Source: Plumapathes pennacea
Lineage: Eukaryota > Cnidaria > Anthozoa > Antipatharia > Myriopathidae
Direction of reading: 5' to 3'
NCBI GenBank assembly: GCA_964036295.1
Contig: OZ038467.1
Coordinates: forward strand, 2,051,501-2,115,500
Length of the DNA: 64,000 nucleotides
Shown here: piece after piece, positions 38,201 through 49,957 of the stretch
How the letters are laid out: every line of letters starts with the position of its first letter
How positions within the stretch are numbered: the first letter of the stretch is position 1
The notes under the pieces: model-generated
Databases searched by the model: none
The model's input: only the letters and a program-made list of their open reading frames with translations
What the model was told of the DNA's origin: nothing
Made by a program: the position numbers and the translations under genes

Positions 38201-41200
38201 GAGTCCATCTTACTTCATGTCTTCGCCACATACTATATGCGTACTCATTGATAAACTGGGAAGGTTCGTTCCAAAAAAAAAAAAATTGTGGCCTGTGACT
38301 TCTCGCCCCGATTGCATTATGACGTCACTTGACTTGATGCGCGCAATGAATGCTGGTTATGAAGACAAAGCGGCAGTTGACTATGTTGGAGCTCTTTGTG
38401 AGACTTGTAGCTTTTCGCAAATCTCCTGCATGGATGGAAAGACGTCTCACAGCCCTGAATGTACTGGAAACAGTTTGTCTTCTTCAACGAAAAAGCCAAA
38501 ACGTGACGGTGCCACAGTCATCTAGGATGATTTCAGTTGCCAAGAAATCGCTATGTGGATGAGAGATCTTGAAAGCGACCGACAGTCGTGAAATCCGTGA
38601 CTCCTTTAACCAGAATTCATTGCGCACATCAAGCCAACTGACGTCGTAACGAATAAAAATCCAATACACGCGCCGCGCTATCAAATTCCCGCCACTTTTC
38701 CATTCGCGATTCTTCAGTTTCACAGTTCACTGTCTCAACAGTATGTTACATTCTTTACTGTTGTCGAGTTAGAGTAACTCTACCTTTCCTTTGCTTCCCG
38801 GCCCTGTAGGATGTGGAGTATCCGGATGCTTTTTCCGAAGAAATGAAGTCTCTCTTAATGGGTCTACTTCAAAGAGAAGTTCCTAAGAGGCTTGGTTGTA
38901 AAGGAAGAAGGTACTGACAGGAATCCGTGTTGACTGGTCCTGAATACTTTTAATCTGTGAATGTTTGGCGGTCGGGTTTCTAACGTCGAGCCATACTGGA
39001 TGCAAAGTAGACCATTTATGCATGAACACTTATTAGTCTCGTCTGACACATATACCCACAATGCTCTTCGCGCGTTCACATTGCTTCCCGTGAGTCCTGC
39101 GTGTTTTGCAATCTTGTCTTATCAAGAGCCTATTTTTTCTACCCAGAGCTGAGGAAGTGAAGGAGGAGCCATTTTTCAAAGATATGGATTGGAAACTGGT
39201 GGAACTGTTAAAGGTAAGAGCGGTTTTTTCACGAAGGAGCAATAACGTGTGTAGCATAATTTGTTTAAAATCAGTAAATTATAGGGCGGTTTGGTCTCGT
39301 CGTTTGCGGCTAATCTTATTAACCGTCCGAGTGCGCGGTTCGAACGGTAAGTTATGGGCCGAGCTTTTCCCTTCCTTACGGCCCAAGCTCGGAACAGCGT
39401 GGCACATTCCGCTGACAAAGAACGTGCAAATTATAGACCTGTAAATTGACCAGTCAGAGCGTGCGTACTATCCATGGCCATATAATAATAGGCGATATAG
39501 ATGTTATTACGGCAGGAGGCCATGATCATTGTTTGGGTTGTTGTTTAAGTTGAGTTGAAGTTTCCACCGCTTGAACCATATTATGTTGCCTGACCCCGTC
39601 TCTTATCTTTTTTCCAGTACCCGCCTCCATTAATTCCACCCCGGGGTGAGGTGAACGCTGCCGATGCGTTTGATATCGGCTCTTTTGATGAAGATGACGT
39701 CAAGGGGATCAAGGTGCGGTTGGGAAAGACAGGGTCTTCATTTAATGTAGCCGTGCTTTGTTAAGGCCCGTCCAAACAAATTCAAAATCGCCGTCTAACA
39801 CCATCCAACATTGTTAGATGAACATGTTGGACCCGTTTGGCCACCGGTAAAGGCTAAAAAGGATGCCTCAAAAGGACCTGACGTTATGGACGTCTCCAAA
39901 GAGTTAGGGTTAAGGTTAGGGTTGGAACTTTGGATAAACATGTTAAAAATGGATGACTCAAAAGGACCATCCCTTTTAGCCTTGTCCATTGCCACCATGT
40001 TTAACGATGTGTGACGAAGGTGATATTCTTTACAATTTTGGCCGGGCCTTTAGCTTTTCTATACTTCATTTTTTTGTTGTACTGGCTCAGATGTGTATTC
40101 TTTAGCGAGTCAACCAGGGTTTAAATACATCTTTGGTAACGCTTCTTTTGTGTTTATCTTCTGTCTCCTGTAGCTCTCCGAAGAAGACCAGGAAATTTAC
40201 AAAGACTTCAACCTAACTGTGTCGGAGAGATGGCAACAGGAGATTGCTGGTAAGTCCAGAGCAACCAAAGTCAATAAATACTTCATTCTCATCTCAAAAT
40301 TGTTACTTTCAAGCGAAGTTCACTCATGCCTTTTTTTTTTTACTTTACCTTGTTTGTTTTATACTTTTCTATGAATCAGTATGCCAAACATCCACATTAT
40401 TTTGTGTGTTTTGAAATGGATCTTTTCTTTTTGCAAAGAGCAAAATCAACTTGTAATACCTTTTCCTGCAGAGACAGTTTTCGACGTTGTAAATCAAGAA
40501 CAGGACAAGTTGGAAGCAAAGAAAAAAAACAAGCACCAGAATTCTCTCACGGGTGAGAAAGGTTCTTTTTTATGGTTCTAAGATGCTCGAACCCTCACTC
40601 AACAAGGCCACGCCGCGGAAATGCGCTTTTCGACCGTGCGATAACCGTATTTTTTAGTCAGCGGTCACTGCACAATACTACGGAAACAAGAGCAAATTTC
40701 GTAGTTCGTAAACGCTTGTAAAACCATAAGAATTTGCAAAGATACTGACTCGTTACTCAAGTATGTTATTTCCGTACGTTTTCTACAACATAAGTTGCGC
40801 ACAAGCAAAAACGAGGCTTGCACACCACGTGAAATTTTACCTCGAGCTAGATAGTAATGGCGATGAATGCTGACCAACGGATGTGACGTCAAAAACATTT
40901 CCGCGGTGCTGATTGGGCTAGCAATACGTGTACTTGGGCAATCGATAGGGTACCTTATATAAAACGTTACCCAGTTATTTCGCTGGAAAACTTATCTTTC
41001 AGGTAGTTTTTTCTTGTCATAGCGTTTACGACGTTTCTTATTTTTGTATCCTGTGGTTTATCTGTAGTTGCTGAAGATGGGGATCGTCTTTTGGAGGGAT
41101 TCTTGTACAAGCTCGGAGGTCCCTTCATGACGAACTGGCAGAGAAAATACTTCCACTTGTTTCCCAACAGGCTGGAGTGGAGAGGAGAGCAGTGGGTGAG

Positions 41201-42465
41201 TACCTTATGAGTCTCCGCCATACTTTATGATTCTCCACCATTTTGCAAACCTTGAGAAAAATAGGAACCCGGTGGGTTCATGTGTCTACTGTTCTTTGAG
41301 ATGCAATAAGAAACAATCGCTACTCTGGAGGTACTATGGCGTTATATCAAAAATTGAAGTGTTTGAAATTCAATATACCCATGATTGATTTCCGCACGAT
41401 TGATCACAGCACAACATTCAACCTTCTGCGTTCTCGCAGTTTGCAGCAATTGTGGATCACAAAAGTAAATATAAATGTGACAATACAAAATGGTCACTCT
41501 ATAAAACGAATCTTCTATGATCGTAAACATATATCATGTGAGAAGAGTAAAATGACGACAGTCCTCACAGATGGATATAAACATGCAAATGAGGAGCTAT
41601 AAATAAGACTGAAAGTAAAAGGCATCGGAGTTGTTTTATCGATATTTCCTCCTCTCTGGAGGATGGTTGCTGGAGCGATAAATTCTCAGCTCGAGTTAGT
41701 TTTGCTGAGAAACATTTAAAAGGCTGTGTTTAAGGCTTTGAGCGTTCGTGAAAATCACTTTTCCTGATTTCTGCCAAATAAATCAAGTGAAACATTACGT
41801 CAAAGAAATCGGATAGCCGATACATACCAGCAGTTGGCAGATATAATCACCATAGCCGAGCAGTTTAATCACGCGACGCCAGGGAGTCGCGCTGATTCGG
41901 TTTCGTTTCGTTTCGTATCTAATGATCCCACAAATCATCTCAATTAACCACACAAAGAACTTACAACATATTTTGTCTGAACAAACTATGATTTCCATGA
42001 TTTCCACGCGATATAACGCCCGCACCACTGTGCTATTGTGCGAAGTCCCGAGTAAAATAAATAGCAAGTATAACCTCTGATTGGTTCCGCATACTACCGC
42101 ACTTTTACCGTGAATCTGCGTTTCATGGTTCCAAATATTAACTGGCCACCATTTATCGAATCTTGCCTCACTTACATTACACTACACACTCGATAGGATA
42201 ATGCTATGGACACAAAAATTAGATAAGTTCTTGTTGAATTTACTAATACGGTGGAGTCTTTCTACGATGGCGCAGATTTACTTGTCGTTAAAGAAAGTTC
42301 ACAAGAGCTCACTGGCATGTATAGTAAATAGGTTTTATATATAGACGGACAAGTGGCCACTATAGATGCGTCCGACAGTACACGTTTCGAGATTCCTAGC
42401 CAGTTTGCGGCAGGTTCGTCGTAGTCGTCATAGATTGCCATGGTTGGTTGCCATGACAGTCGCGG

Positions 42466-42496
<31 letters not shown>

Positions 42497-42936
42497 ATGG
42501 TTGTCATCGTAAATCCTCTTTCAGAACTCCCCGAGTTTACTGTGCATGGAAAACATCACAGCTGTAGAGGAGACGCTGGTGAAAGGATTCAAATGCATCA
42601 GGGTTGGCACTAATGTCAAGGACAATCGAGACCACACTCTTAGGGCCGAGGTAAAAACCTGTTGTTGGTTTTTGTTTTTCCGACGTTTGTTTTCTTGTAC
42701 GTTATGGTGTTATTTTTGTTGTTAAAGCTTGTTGATTTGTCTCGTCTCGTCTTACGTTAATTCTTATTCCTGTTTGCTTACAGACGGACACAGAATACCA
42801 GGAATGGCTAAAAGAAATCAAGCAATCTTTCCAACAAGCCCAGGTCATGATGAAAGCTGGCGCCAAGATCATGAGCTCGAGTCATCGCTACATCACCCAG
42901 TACAGCAAGGAAGAAAATGGACCCTACGCATCTTAG
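29201..42936 (+). CDS. GRK2/3: G protein-coupled receptor kinase 2/3 (beta-adrenergic receptor kinase) orthologue
   Basis: Twenty-three GT-AG exons join in phase to 681 aa (human GRK2 is 689): 29201-29313, 29409-29485, 29658-29731, 33046-33147, 33234-33308, 33405-33466, 33946-33997, 34973-35064, 35233-35320, 36135-36216, 36674-36726, 36829-36906, 37312-37406, 37637-37744, 38021-38087, 38810-38910, 39147-39213, 39618-39713, 40174-40249, 40472-40552, 41068-41195, 42525-42650, 42784-42936. The N-terminal helix [18 protein letters not shown] matches vertebrate GRK2. An RGS-homology domain (about 50-175) is followed by an AGC kinase: P-loop [10 protein letters not shown], catalytic K220, YRDLKPANILL (D314), SDLG (D332), the AGC tail ending [18 protein letters not shown], and a PH domain (about 548-645; [10 protein letters not shown]). 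It phosphorylates activated GPCRs at the membrane, recruited by G beta-gamma through the PH domain. All catalytic residues are present. Confidence 0.98.
29732..33045. other. Long intron 3 of GRK2/3
   Basis: The 3.3 kb intron is AT-rich and holds one pogo/Tc1-type MITE (listed separately). I see no exon-like ORF or RNA gene inside it. Confidence 0.6.
32358..32533. mobile_element. pogo/Tc1-type MITE
   Basis: Left end CAGTGGAACCCCATTATTTC and right end (reverse complement) CAGTCAAACCCTGCTATTTT form imperfect inverted repeats. The flanks are TA-rich (a TA precedes the left end). The ends resemble the CAGT(C/G)(A/G)AACCC termini of pogo/Tigger-derived MITEs. It lies in GRK2/3 intron 3 and has no coding capacity. 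Confidence 0.6.
33535..33592. repeat. (TTTTTG)n low-complexity tract
   Basis: Irregular GTTTTTGTTTT units lie in GRK2/3 intron 6, shortly after the exon 6 donor. Simple sequence only. Confidence 0.7.
34149..34314. mobile_element. Palindromic foldback MITE
   Basis: The first 40 or so bases (CATAAACTCTGGTGTGATA...) recur inverted at the right end (...TATCACACCAGAGTTTATG), with further pairing inside (ACACACGTAAAAAT against ATTTTTACGTGTGT). It is non-coding and lies in GRK2/3 intron 7. Confidence 0.75.
34323..34446. mobile_element. Palindromic foldback MITE
   Basis: Left arm AGAATAATACACGGAC...GAGATATGAAATTTATCTTC is mirrored by GAAGATAAATTTCATATCTC...GTATTATTCT. It directly follows the previous foldback element, so the two may be parts of one compound insertion. 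Confidence 0.7.
34556..34912. mobile_element. Foldback element with ATTACACG ends
   Basis: ATTACACGACTT near the left end and CGTGTAATAA at the right end are inverted. Inside, CGAAAAGTCGTGCAATACGG and CCGCCGTATTGCACT, and the TTTTATTTTTTCTCG/CGAAAAAATAAAA pair, form further stems. It lies in GRK2/3 intron 7 just before exon 8. Confidence 0.6.
35476..35787. mobile_element. Two adjacent palindromes, foldback element in GRK2/3 intron 9
   Basis: The left palindrome pairs GCGGCATGAAGATATGAATTT with its mirror ending CATTTCTTCAAGCCGCCATG. The right one pairs AGACACGAGTGTTTTAC (35609) with GTAAAACACTCGTGTCT (ending 35775). It is non-coding. Confidence 0.7.
35848..35993. mobile_element. pogo/Tc1-type MITE
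   Basis: Left end CAGTTAATTCCCTCTATAACG and right end (reverse complement) CAGTCAACTCCCTCTTATTA are imperfect inverted repeats, with the internal GTTCATC text typical of short TA-inserting MITEs. It lies in GRK2/3 intron 9. Confidence 0.55.
42465..42496. repeat. (GTT)n microsatellite
   Basis: About ten GTT triplets lie 28 bases before GRK2/3 exon 22. A T-rich run this close to the acceptor could act as an extended pyrimidine tract. Confidence 0.85.
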
Positions 42937-44855
42937 ACTCTTCCTCTGGAAGGCAGTCTTCGCCTCGAACGATAAAATGTAAATACCGTCAGAACAAGCC
43001 ACGCCATTAGTGCATCCACACACTTTGCTGGTAGTAACACGTCAAGATGCAAGAGAGCTCTGTCGGGAATAGAGGACCTTGCTTGGCGCATGTACAAAGC
43101 AACTATATGTGGTCCGTCGATTTGCCATAATGTGGCGTGTAGGAAGTTTCAAGATGTATAATGTCGAAGTGAAGTGCACGTCTCAGCTTGGTGTTTCAAG
43201 GAAAACTTGGACACCATCAGGCGTGCGCTGGCAAACCTGATGTGTCTGTTTCAGCGTGCTTTGGGTCTTCGTGGGATAGGGTGCTCTTGTAGTGGCAATT
43301 GTTAGAGTTTTAGTTAGGTACTCTCTCTCTCAAGTTACCTATCATTGCTTTCAGCTGTTCGCGTGTACACGCGTGAGATCAGTTAACCGCGCGCAATGGA
43401 TATAATTTTACGCAAACGTTAGGTCATTATCGTTATTGCGGCCACTGCTAAAGTGTGAAATTCTACACTACACGTCGGTCCATCCCACTGAGAAATACGT
43501 AAATTGGTTTTTATGTTCCTCCTTGTTTAATTATTGATAGTACAATAGGGGCATCTTGTAGATTTACCTATCAACCTTTCGAGACCGTTATAATTTAATG
43601 GATAGTTCCCACTGGAGCAAAGATTGGTTTGGCTCGAAGAATTTGGGTTCTTGAATTGTGAACATCAACTCAGTCGACTGTACTTGGTATACTGGTTTAA
43701 ACAGCACTCCATCAGGTATTTCAGGAAGTCTGAAGAACAAATAGGCATTGCTGGTGCGAGTACTTATTAGCTCTTCATTATCTAGATTAGGCTAATCCTG
43801 AGATTCGTGTTCCTCCCCGTACAAATTATAAAATGCAAAATCCGTGAACTCGGGTACCATAACGTCGTGAACACTACATAATATACTCGTTCAGGAATTT
43901 CATTTTGAGAGGACACACCTCCAGGTTTTGTTTGGCAGTTCCGGGCATGTCAATTTTTTTTTAATTGAGTCTAATTAGCCTTTTGGATGAAAGGTGTGTG
44001 TGGGGGGGGGGGGGGGGGGGCTATATCTCAAGATTTTCTCACAATGCCTTCCTTGATTCGTTTTGACCGCAAGTAAAAACAAAACCGAATCTTTTTGGTT
44101 GTCGTGACCAAAACCCTTTGGCTTTTTGGCCAAGGGAAAAGGATTTTGGTTAGACCTAAATTACGTGATGGGCAAACTAAGTAGTTTTAGATTTCAAGCC
44201 TGAACCGAGTTCCGCAAGTCAATCTTGTTTCGATGTCAACGTTATCATCCAATCAGAACTCGTGGGGCACCAAGTGCATAAATTAGCATAAATTAGGCGG
44301 AATTGTAAATTTGTCGACCATCTGTGATATAAGTGTTGAAAAGAAAGCTGAACGATGTAATCCAACAGTTTTACAAATGTTAAAAGCATGCACAATTGAC
44401 TGATGTGAGTGGGTGCAAGGCTTCTATTATTGTGTATGATTGGGATAAATTTTGAAGAAAGTTTTTCGAATTTTACACTCAGTTTTAGAAGATTACAGGG
44501 CAATTTCTACTTTCTTCTCCTGGGTTCCTTCGTTGTCCCAGTTTCTTTGAAAGATAGTGCACTTTCCCCGCCGTTCAGCCGCAATTAGACTTCGACGTTT
44601 TCACTGGTTATTATTCCCCTGTGCCTTGCATCAAAATCAAACTCACTGTATATCGTACTATGTAGGTTTTTATCAGTTTTATTGAAAAAATGATAATCGC
44701 CGTAGAATTACTTGTGAACTGTAGAAAGAGATAATTATAAAGTTATGCATAGATGAGGACGAGTCCTAGTGCTGTCTTATTTCTTGGTGTGGTGTAGAGC
44801 GCTGGTAACCTCTAAGAAGCCAAAGTTAGTTCTGTTGCGCAGTTTACCAGGCTAA
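42937..44855. other. 3' flank of GRK2/3 (probable 3' UTR, then intergenic)
   Basis: The region follows the stop codon. I found no canonical AATAAA that would fix the mRNA end. A G run lies at 44002-44020. No coding exon is recognisable. Confidence 0.5.
44002..44020. repeat. poly(G) tract
   Basis: An unbroken run of about 19 G, downstream of GRK2/3. Such runs are prone to sequencing-length error. Confidence 0.85.
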
Positions 44856-45095
44856 GGCCCGGGTAAAACGTCGTACTTCACATCAGCCGAACTCAATTAC
44901 AGTTTAGGTCGACCCAAATTTGCTTTATTCAGTCGAACTCAACTGAAGCCGTTCTTCGCAGCTGCACTAGCCGTGAAGATCGACCAGCCGCTCCAAATAC
45001 AATCGATCGAACTTAATTGGGTCAAACGCCGAACTTCACATGAACTTATTTCGCTTAAGTTCTGCTCATGTGAAGTACGGCGTTTGACCCGGGCC
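44856..45095. mobile_element. PIF/Harbinger-like MITE
   Basis: Inverted ends GGCCCGGGTAAAACGTCGTA (left) and GGCCCGGGTCAAACGCCGTA (right, reverse complement) extend on to ACTTCACAT. They are flanked by TAA on both sides (44853-44855, 45096-45098). A 3 bp TAA/TTA duplication with GG-starting ends is the Harbinger pattern. It has no coding capacity. Confidence 0.75.
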
Positions 45096-45186
45096 TAAGA
45101 TATTTGGCGAGTCACTTGACGATAAAGGGGCGAATAGAGTGAAAAACTGTTCAACTGTTTATAATGGAAGCACAACCAAAACTCAG

Positions 45187-45369
45187 GCTGCGTTTTTACC
45201 TCTCTTTTTTGCCGTTTACACGGAAACAGAAACCAGAGTCTGTTTTGAAAGGCTGCGTCTTTGAATCGACGCGTTTTTATCGCCGAATTCGCGATATCGT
45301 TTGCGTGTGAAACGGGAGTTGAAAGCGGTGCATCGTTTTCAAACGGAAACGCATCCATGTAAATGCAGC
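45187..45369. mobile_element. Short MITE with GCTGCGTTTTTAC ends
   Basis: The left end GCTGCGTTTTTAC is mirrored by GTAAATGCAGC at the right end, and CTCAG flanks both sides (45182-45186, 45370-45374) as a possible 5 bp duplication. The interior is rich in AAACG/CGTTT text. A related unbounded stretch occurs at about 60500-60740. Confidence 0.6.
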
Positions 45370-45644
45370 CTCAGTAGAGAGAATTATTTCACAATCACTC
45401 GTTTGTATCTGGTCCTGGTGTTTTACGGAAATTTGGAACCAAAGTCTGTGTTCCCTTTACGCGCGTCGTTGTAGCTTCGGGTTTGTGTACGAGGCTTGAA
45501 ATTGATGTCACTCATCGCGACGTGCAGATCGTTTCTTTCGAGTCCATTTCTTTGAAGGTTTTTTTTTTGTTTGTTTGTTTGCTTATGAATTGGTTTGGTG
45601 GTGAAAATGGTGAAGTCCGTTTTGGTTCAACCGAGACTGGAGAG

Positions 45645-45648
45645 AAAA

Positions 45649-45682
<34 letters not shown>
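45645..45682. repeat. poly(A) followed by (TA)n
   Basis: A run of about 22 A is directly followed by about eight TA dinucleotides. This could be a retroelement tail, though no body is identified. Confidence 0.85.
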
Positions 45683-45795
45683 TCCGGTATAAAATGGAAG
45701 GATCGAACTGCACAAACTGACCAATCACGAAACACATCCGAGTCTTCATATCAGAGACAAATCATATCAACGACTAGAGACATAAATACCATCAT

Positions 45796-45822
45796 CTGAC
45801 GAAACTTGGTAGTCGAAACGTC
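45796..45822 (+). ncRNA. Hammerhead-ribozyme-like core (Penelope/retrozyme type, probably degenerate)
   Basis: The text has CTGACGA, then AACTTGGTAGTC (a possible stem II with ACT/AGT pairing and a TGGT loop), then GAAAC and GTC. This is the order of the minimal hammerhead core known from Penelope-like elements and retrozymes (CUGANGA, stem II, GAAA, very short stem III, cleavage after GUC). The first stem II base pair is lost (A where G is expected) and I find no convincing stem I. It is likely a decayed copy within an old retroelement tail. Confidence 0.4.
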
Positions 45823-46796
45823 AGTCACCATCAACAAACGGTCTTCCTGAAAACTACTCTCTCACCCGGACGACCACTGTTCAAACTCCGGGGTTCAAAC
45901 CACTTGCCAGCTGATATCCGATCACATATCACGTATTTTCTGTGCATTCGTTCATCTGACACTTGTGACCTGCTCAACACCTATAGGCTCAGAACAATTG
46001 CGACGGCTCCTTCAATACATATAAGTCACGTGAACATTCTCGCTCGCTTTCAAAATTAAATCTTCCCGTCGTCCACCGCGCTCCAGCGCGAAGCCTCGTC
46101 TGGCGCGCATGTTTTGCCGTGCAGGTGGTAGCAGTGGGCGGTTTCCAATGTCTGTCAGATGACATCGACCGCGGTGTTTCTCGCCTATTTTTGAATAGTC
46201 TTCGAGACCAAGGTCTAATATTAAGCTGTACAGCTCTCGTAGAAGCCACGTATGTAAAGGCGTCGCGAATCGTCTTGATGGCACCTCTTCAGTTTGGCGC
46301 GGTTCAGTATCATTTCTTAGCTCGGATATTTTTACCATCGTAGTCTCTGACGAAATTGAATTGCCATTTATCGTGGTTTTTAATGAACTGAATAACGTAG
46401 GACTTCTAGTACGTGCCCGAGCACTAAAATATACGTAAATAAAGGTATGTGTTGTGGTCGCGATGATATCTGAATCATGCTTTTGTCCCCCAATGTTTAA
46501 CCGACGAGTGAAATTATCTGCACCATTTTAAAAACTTAGAGAATGAGACTTCTAGATTTCAATCAAAAGTTGTACCGCTTTAAATGCAGCCCACAAAAAC
46601 TAAATAAAGCCTCGGTTTCTCACTCAAGTATTAAGAGAGAACTATGCGACTCCTCTGGATTATACGTCTATGATTTGGGATCCAGTAATCAAAGTCTGAA
46701 ATGCGTCGTCTGATGTAATTATGGCCTGGAAAGTTGGACACGAATCGACTTTAAATTTAAGTAGCCATGACATAATTTTAGTTGCATTACAGTCGA

Positions 46797-46823
46797 TTTT
46801 TTTTTTTTTTTTTTTTTTTTTTT
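46797..46823. repeat. poly(T) tract
   Basis: An unbroken run of about 27 T; on the minus strand it could be a poly(A) tail. Confidence 0.9.
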
Positions 46824-47557
46824 ACCTACGCAAAAGAGATTTGAATCCAAACGCTAAAATCTCCAGTTTTCTGGGCTATCAGTTTCTTAATTGTCGCAGC
46901 ACAAGCGTTATCATAAATAGTACAAGACACTACAGTTCAGAACATGTACGTCGCCGGTTTTCTCTGTCCTGAGAGTGTCGTGCGAGTGCAGGAAAGGGGA
47001 TCAGGTTCGTTATAAAATCGAATTCGCAAAAAGCACCGCTGAGAAGTTAGCCGGCATCATTCCGGTTTCAAAATATAGTCTAGGTTACTGGGATAGTGAA
47101 TGAAGTCCACGGGTTTGATAGGCTAAGCAGTGTTGATGGCGGTTCCTGCGTATGTAGGGCTAACCTTGCCGACTCTGAATACCCTTCCAATTCCAGTTTT
47201 CGTAGAAGGCGATGCTTTAGCAGTGAGTTTTCGATGTGCTTGTAATATTCTGATGAGTCACTGATTCTTCAGCTCAACCAGACCGGCGATTCAAGTACCA
47301 GCGCATTAGTGGTAAAGTATACTTAAATTTTTTTAATAACGAAGTAAGTACTCGCTGGATACAAGAAATAAAAACCCACTGAAAGATGCTACAGTCGGCA
47401 GCAAGGAAGTAATTTGAGTACGCTAGCTCTTCCGGCAGTTTATCAGTCAAGAGACTAAATTGCATGTATCTGACTAAAAGGTCAGCTCACTAAAATCTCG
47501 ATTCCTCTTTCACTTTAATACCCACAATCTAATGTTCGCCAAATTCTTGCAAATCGA

Positions 47558-47581
47558 GGGGGGGGGGGGGGGGGGGGGGGG
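47558..47581. repeat. poly(G) tract
   Basis: An unbroken run of about 24 G, unusually long for genomic DNA and likely of uncertain true length. Confidence 0.9.
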
Positions 47582-49509
47582 AAGAAAAAGAGCCAAAGGG
47601 GAGAGGACACAAGGTTTCCAAAAATACAAATTTCTTCTTTTCTCGCCTTAATTTTGTGTACACTTGCCTAAAAGCACTTCACGACTCGTCGCACTTTTCA
47701 TTTTATCTCCGAAAGGAACATGACTGTTGTTAAGTGAGCTAACCGGGTTTGTATTATTTGATTGAATAATTGACTCCACGTGTCCAACCGGGATTTGTGC
47801 GTGATCAAAAAACATCAAGTGGCCTAATGTTATTTACATGCGGGTGACAGTTACACAGGTCAAAACCGCCCATTAGGAAATACGCGCTTGATTTTCAACT
47901 ATATGGAGGTAATTATGTAAGCACATATTAAGGGCGACCGAAAAAATCTTCACCAAACCTTGAAAAACGCGGGAATAAGTAACTCTGATCTATAAATGGT
48001 GTTCGACTTCCTATTTTTTGGACCATGTACTGATTGCCTAAAGGCGTGAAGATGCAAAAAGGAGGATTTTTAAAACCTTTCCGGTCAGGCACTCAACGCC
48101 AATTATCTTGGTGATTAGTACTAAAACGTTGGCAGAACACTTTCCACGTGACTGCCCACATTGGCGCCAAGATGCTGTTAAGATTAGAATCTTTGTGGTG
48201 TGTTGCAATTATCCGTACATTGAGTAAATGACTTTAGTCGGTACGCTTCAACGTGGACGCGAAACCATCAAGCATATCACTTTCGGATGGCCTCTTGAGC
48301 CATTATGCCATCATGACTAAATTGTGTAAAACCGAAATGAAACACAGCTCAAGATACTTGGGGGTTATTTTCAAACAGTACAAATCCCCCCACGCTAAAT
48401 ATTTTATTTGCCACAGGCAGCGAAGTTTCCTTTGCAAATTAAGCAGTTTCGGGTTAAAGGGAAATGCTTTAAAACAGGGGTGGTCGATTTTGGGTGGGAT
48501 GTTTTTAAAAACAAACACCAGAAGTCACTATTGGGTTCTTTTCAACAAGGTACCTTCACAACTCAAGAGTATATTGAGGGTGCTGACAAGAATGGGAGCA
48601 AGGTAAACAAACGGTCTTAGGAAGTGTCAAAGGCACTCTCGAATTGTCTTCTGTCCCATCCATTTAATTGAAACATGAACACTTCGGCTAACAGCTGCAC
48701 TGTTACGGGATCGTTTTACTCAATAAGTCCTAAAAGGGTGGTTGGTGGTCTTCTTAAAGAAACATATGGAGATATTAATGCGTTTGGCTGAGATTGAATG
48801 ATTTTGGGGTTGTCCGCGGTCACTAGAACACCTTCTTGTGTTCGACAGAGAACTTTGCGACTTTTGATAACGTGTATATTTTTCCTGACAAGAGCTTTAT
48901 AATCGTTACTAAGTTATCTTTCAAAAGATCAAACTATTATTTTAGATGATTGTAATGAAATACTTTCTTTTTTTTTCAAAATAGAACCATTCGTGTCTCC
49001 AGCAGGGCAAAGTCCCAAAACCCCAAGACTGGTTGGCTTAAAAAAAACAGCTGGGATGCGTGTATTGTCAAAACAAGCATCAATTGAGTGACAATTACTT
49101 AATGTTCCTTCGATAAATAAAACGAAGCGGCTTTATTTGATATGGCAATGAGCTTTTCCACAAAGAATAATTTTTGAATAATCGAGGTTAATGCATGTTA
49201 TGGCTTTCGTATATTGTTTGATATAAACAGGGCTGGACGGATAACTTTTTCTCGTTAAAACTTAAGCGTTTTCACACAAAATAGAAAGAAACCATTCTCT
49301 TCACTTTGTGTGGGGCCGAAGCCGAAAACCAACTTAGTGGTGCATAATTAATGCACTCAAACAATAACTAAATAGCTTTCTTTGTTAGTTATCCGGCAAG
49401 GCAAGACCAAATGTCAATTCCCTTTATCTTCCTCAAGGCGGGAAAAGGCTTCCCGACAAAGGAAAAGCGACTTATCTTTATGTCTTTGTATTTTTTGTAT
49501 TCTAATAGC

Positions 49510-49602
49510 AAATTGAATTCCACCTTCGATTATCTTAAGATAATGATTCCTAATTGGCACCTCTATGAGTAATGTTGTCTGCTAATTCAATAATGATTAC
49601 AG
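49510..49602. promoter_or_regulatory. Conserved non-coding element upstream of homeobox gene A
   Basis: The element reads AATTGAATTCCACCTTCGAT, then TATCTTAAGATAATG, then CTAATTGGCACCTCT and GAGTAATG. A closely similar block, in the same order, lies upstream of the paralogue at 56322-56410. It contains paired GATA sites (TTATC/GATAA) and several TAAT homeodomain cores. It ends about 355 bases before the start codon. Confidence 0.75.
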
Positions 49603-49957
49603 GAGATTTGGGAGTGCTGCATGAAATCTGTGCCTTTGCCTGCAGAAATCGGAATCGGTGCATTCCTCGCTTGTCTATCGGCTGTCATTCAAATCGAGAG
49701 CAAAGGCTTATTAGTGGCCGACGAGCGATGAGAGATACGCCACGTTCATTATTAGCTTACTAAATGCTGAATTTGTATTTCAAACAAGGGAAACGCTGCA
49801 GACGTCAATCAAGACGTGTAACAAAAAGCCCAAATACGCGGTAAGGCATCTGCAATCGACATTACCTTGGAGGATATCGTTCAACCCACCAGCTGTTTGT
49901 GGGAAGTCGAAAGTTTGCAAGCGTCGTGCAGTTGATGCTCAAAATCAGACACAGATC

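Larger units (their letters stand above)
45823..49509. other. Intergenic region upstream of homeobox gene A
   Basis: The stretch holds a poly(T) run (46797-46823) and a long G run (47558-47581). A minus-strand frame near 46012-46338 starts with MVKISELRNDTEPRQ but shows no recognisable domain and no splicing partner. I found no supported gene. Confidence 0.5.

Noticed and set aside
39900..39930. TTAGGGTTAAGGTTAGGG text resembling telomere repeat
   Set aside because: There are only about three degenerate units in a GRK2/3 intron, too few to call an interstitial telomere.
46012..46338. 108-codon minus-strand ORF starting MVKISELRND
   Set aside because: Another overlapping frame is equally open, no domain or exon chain was found, and composition does not decide between them.
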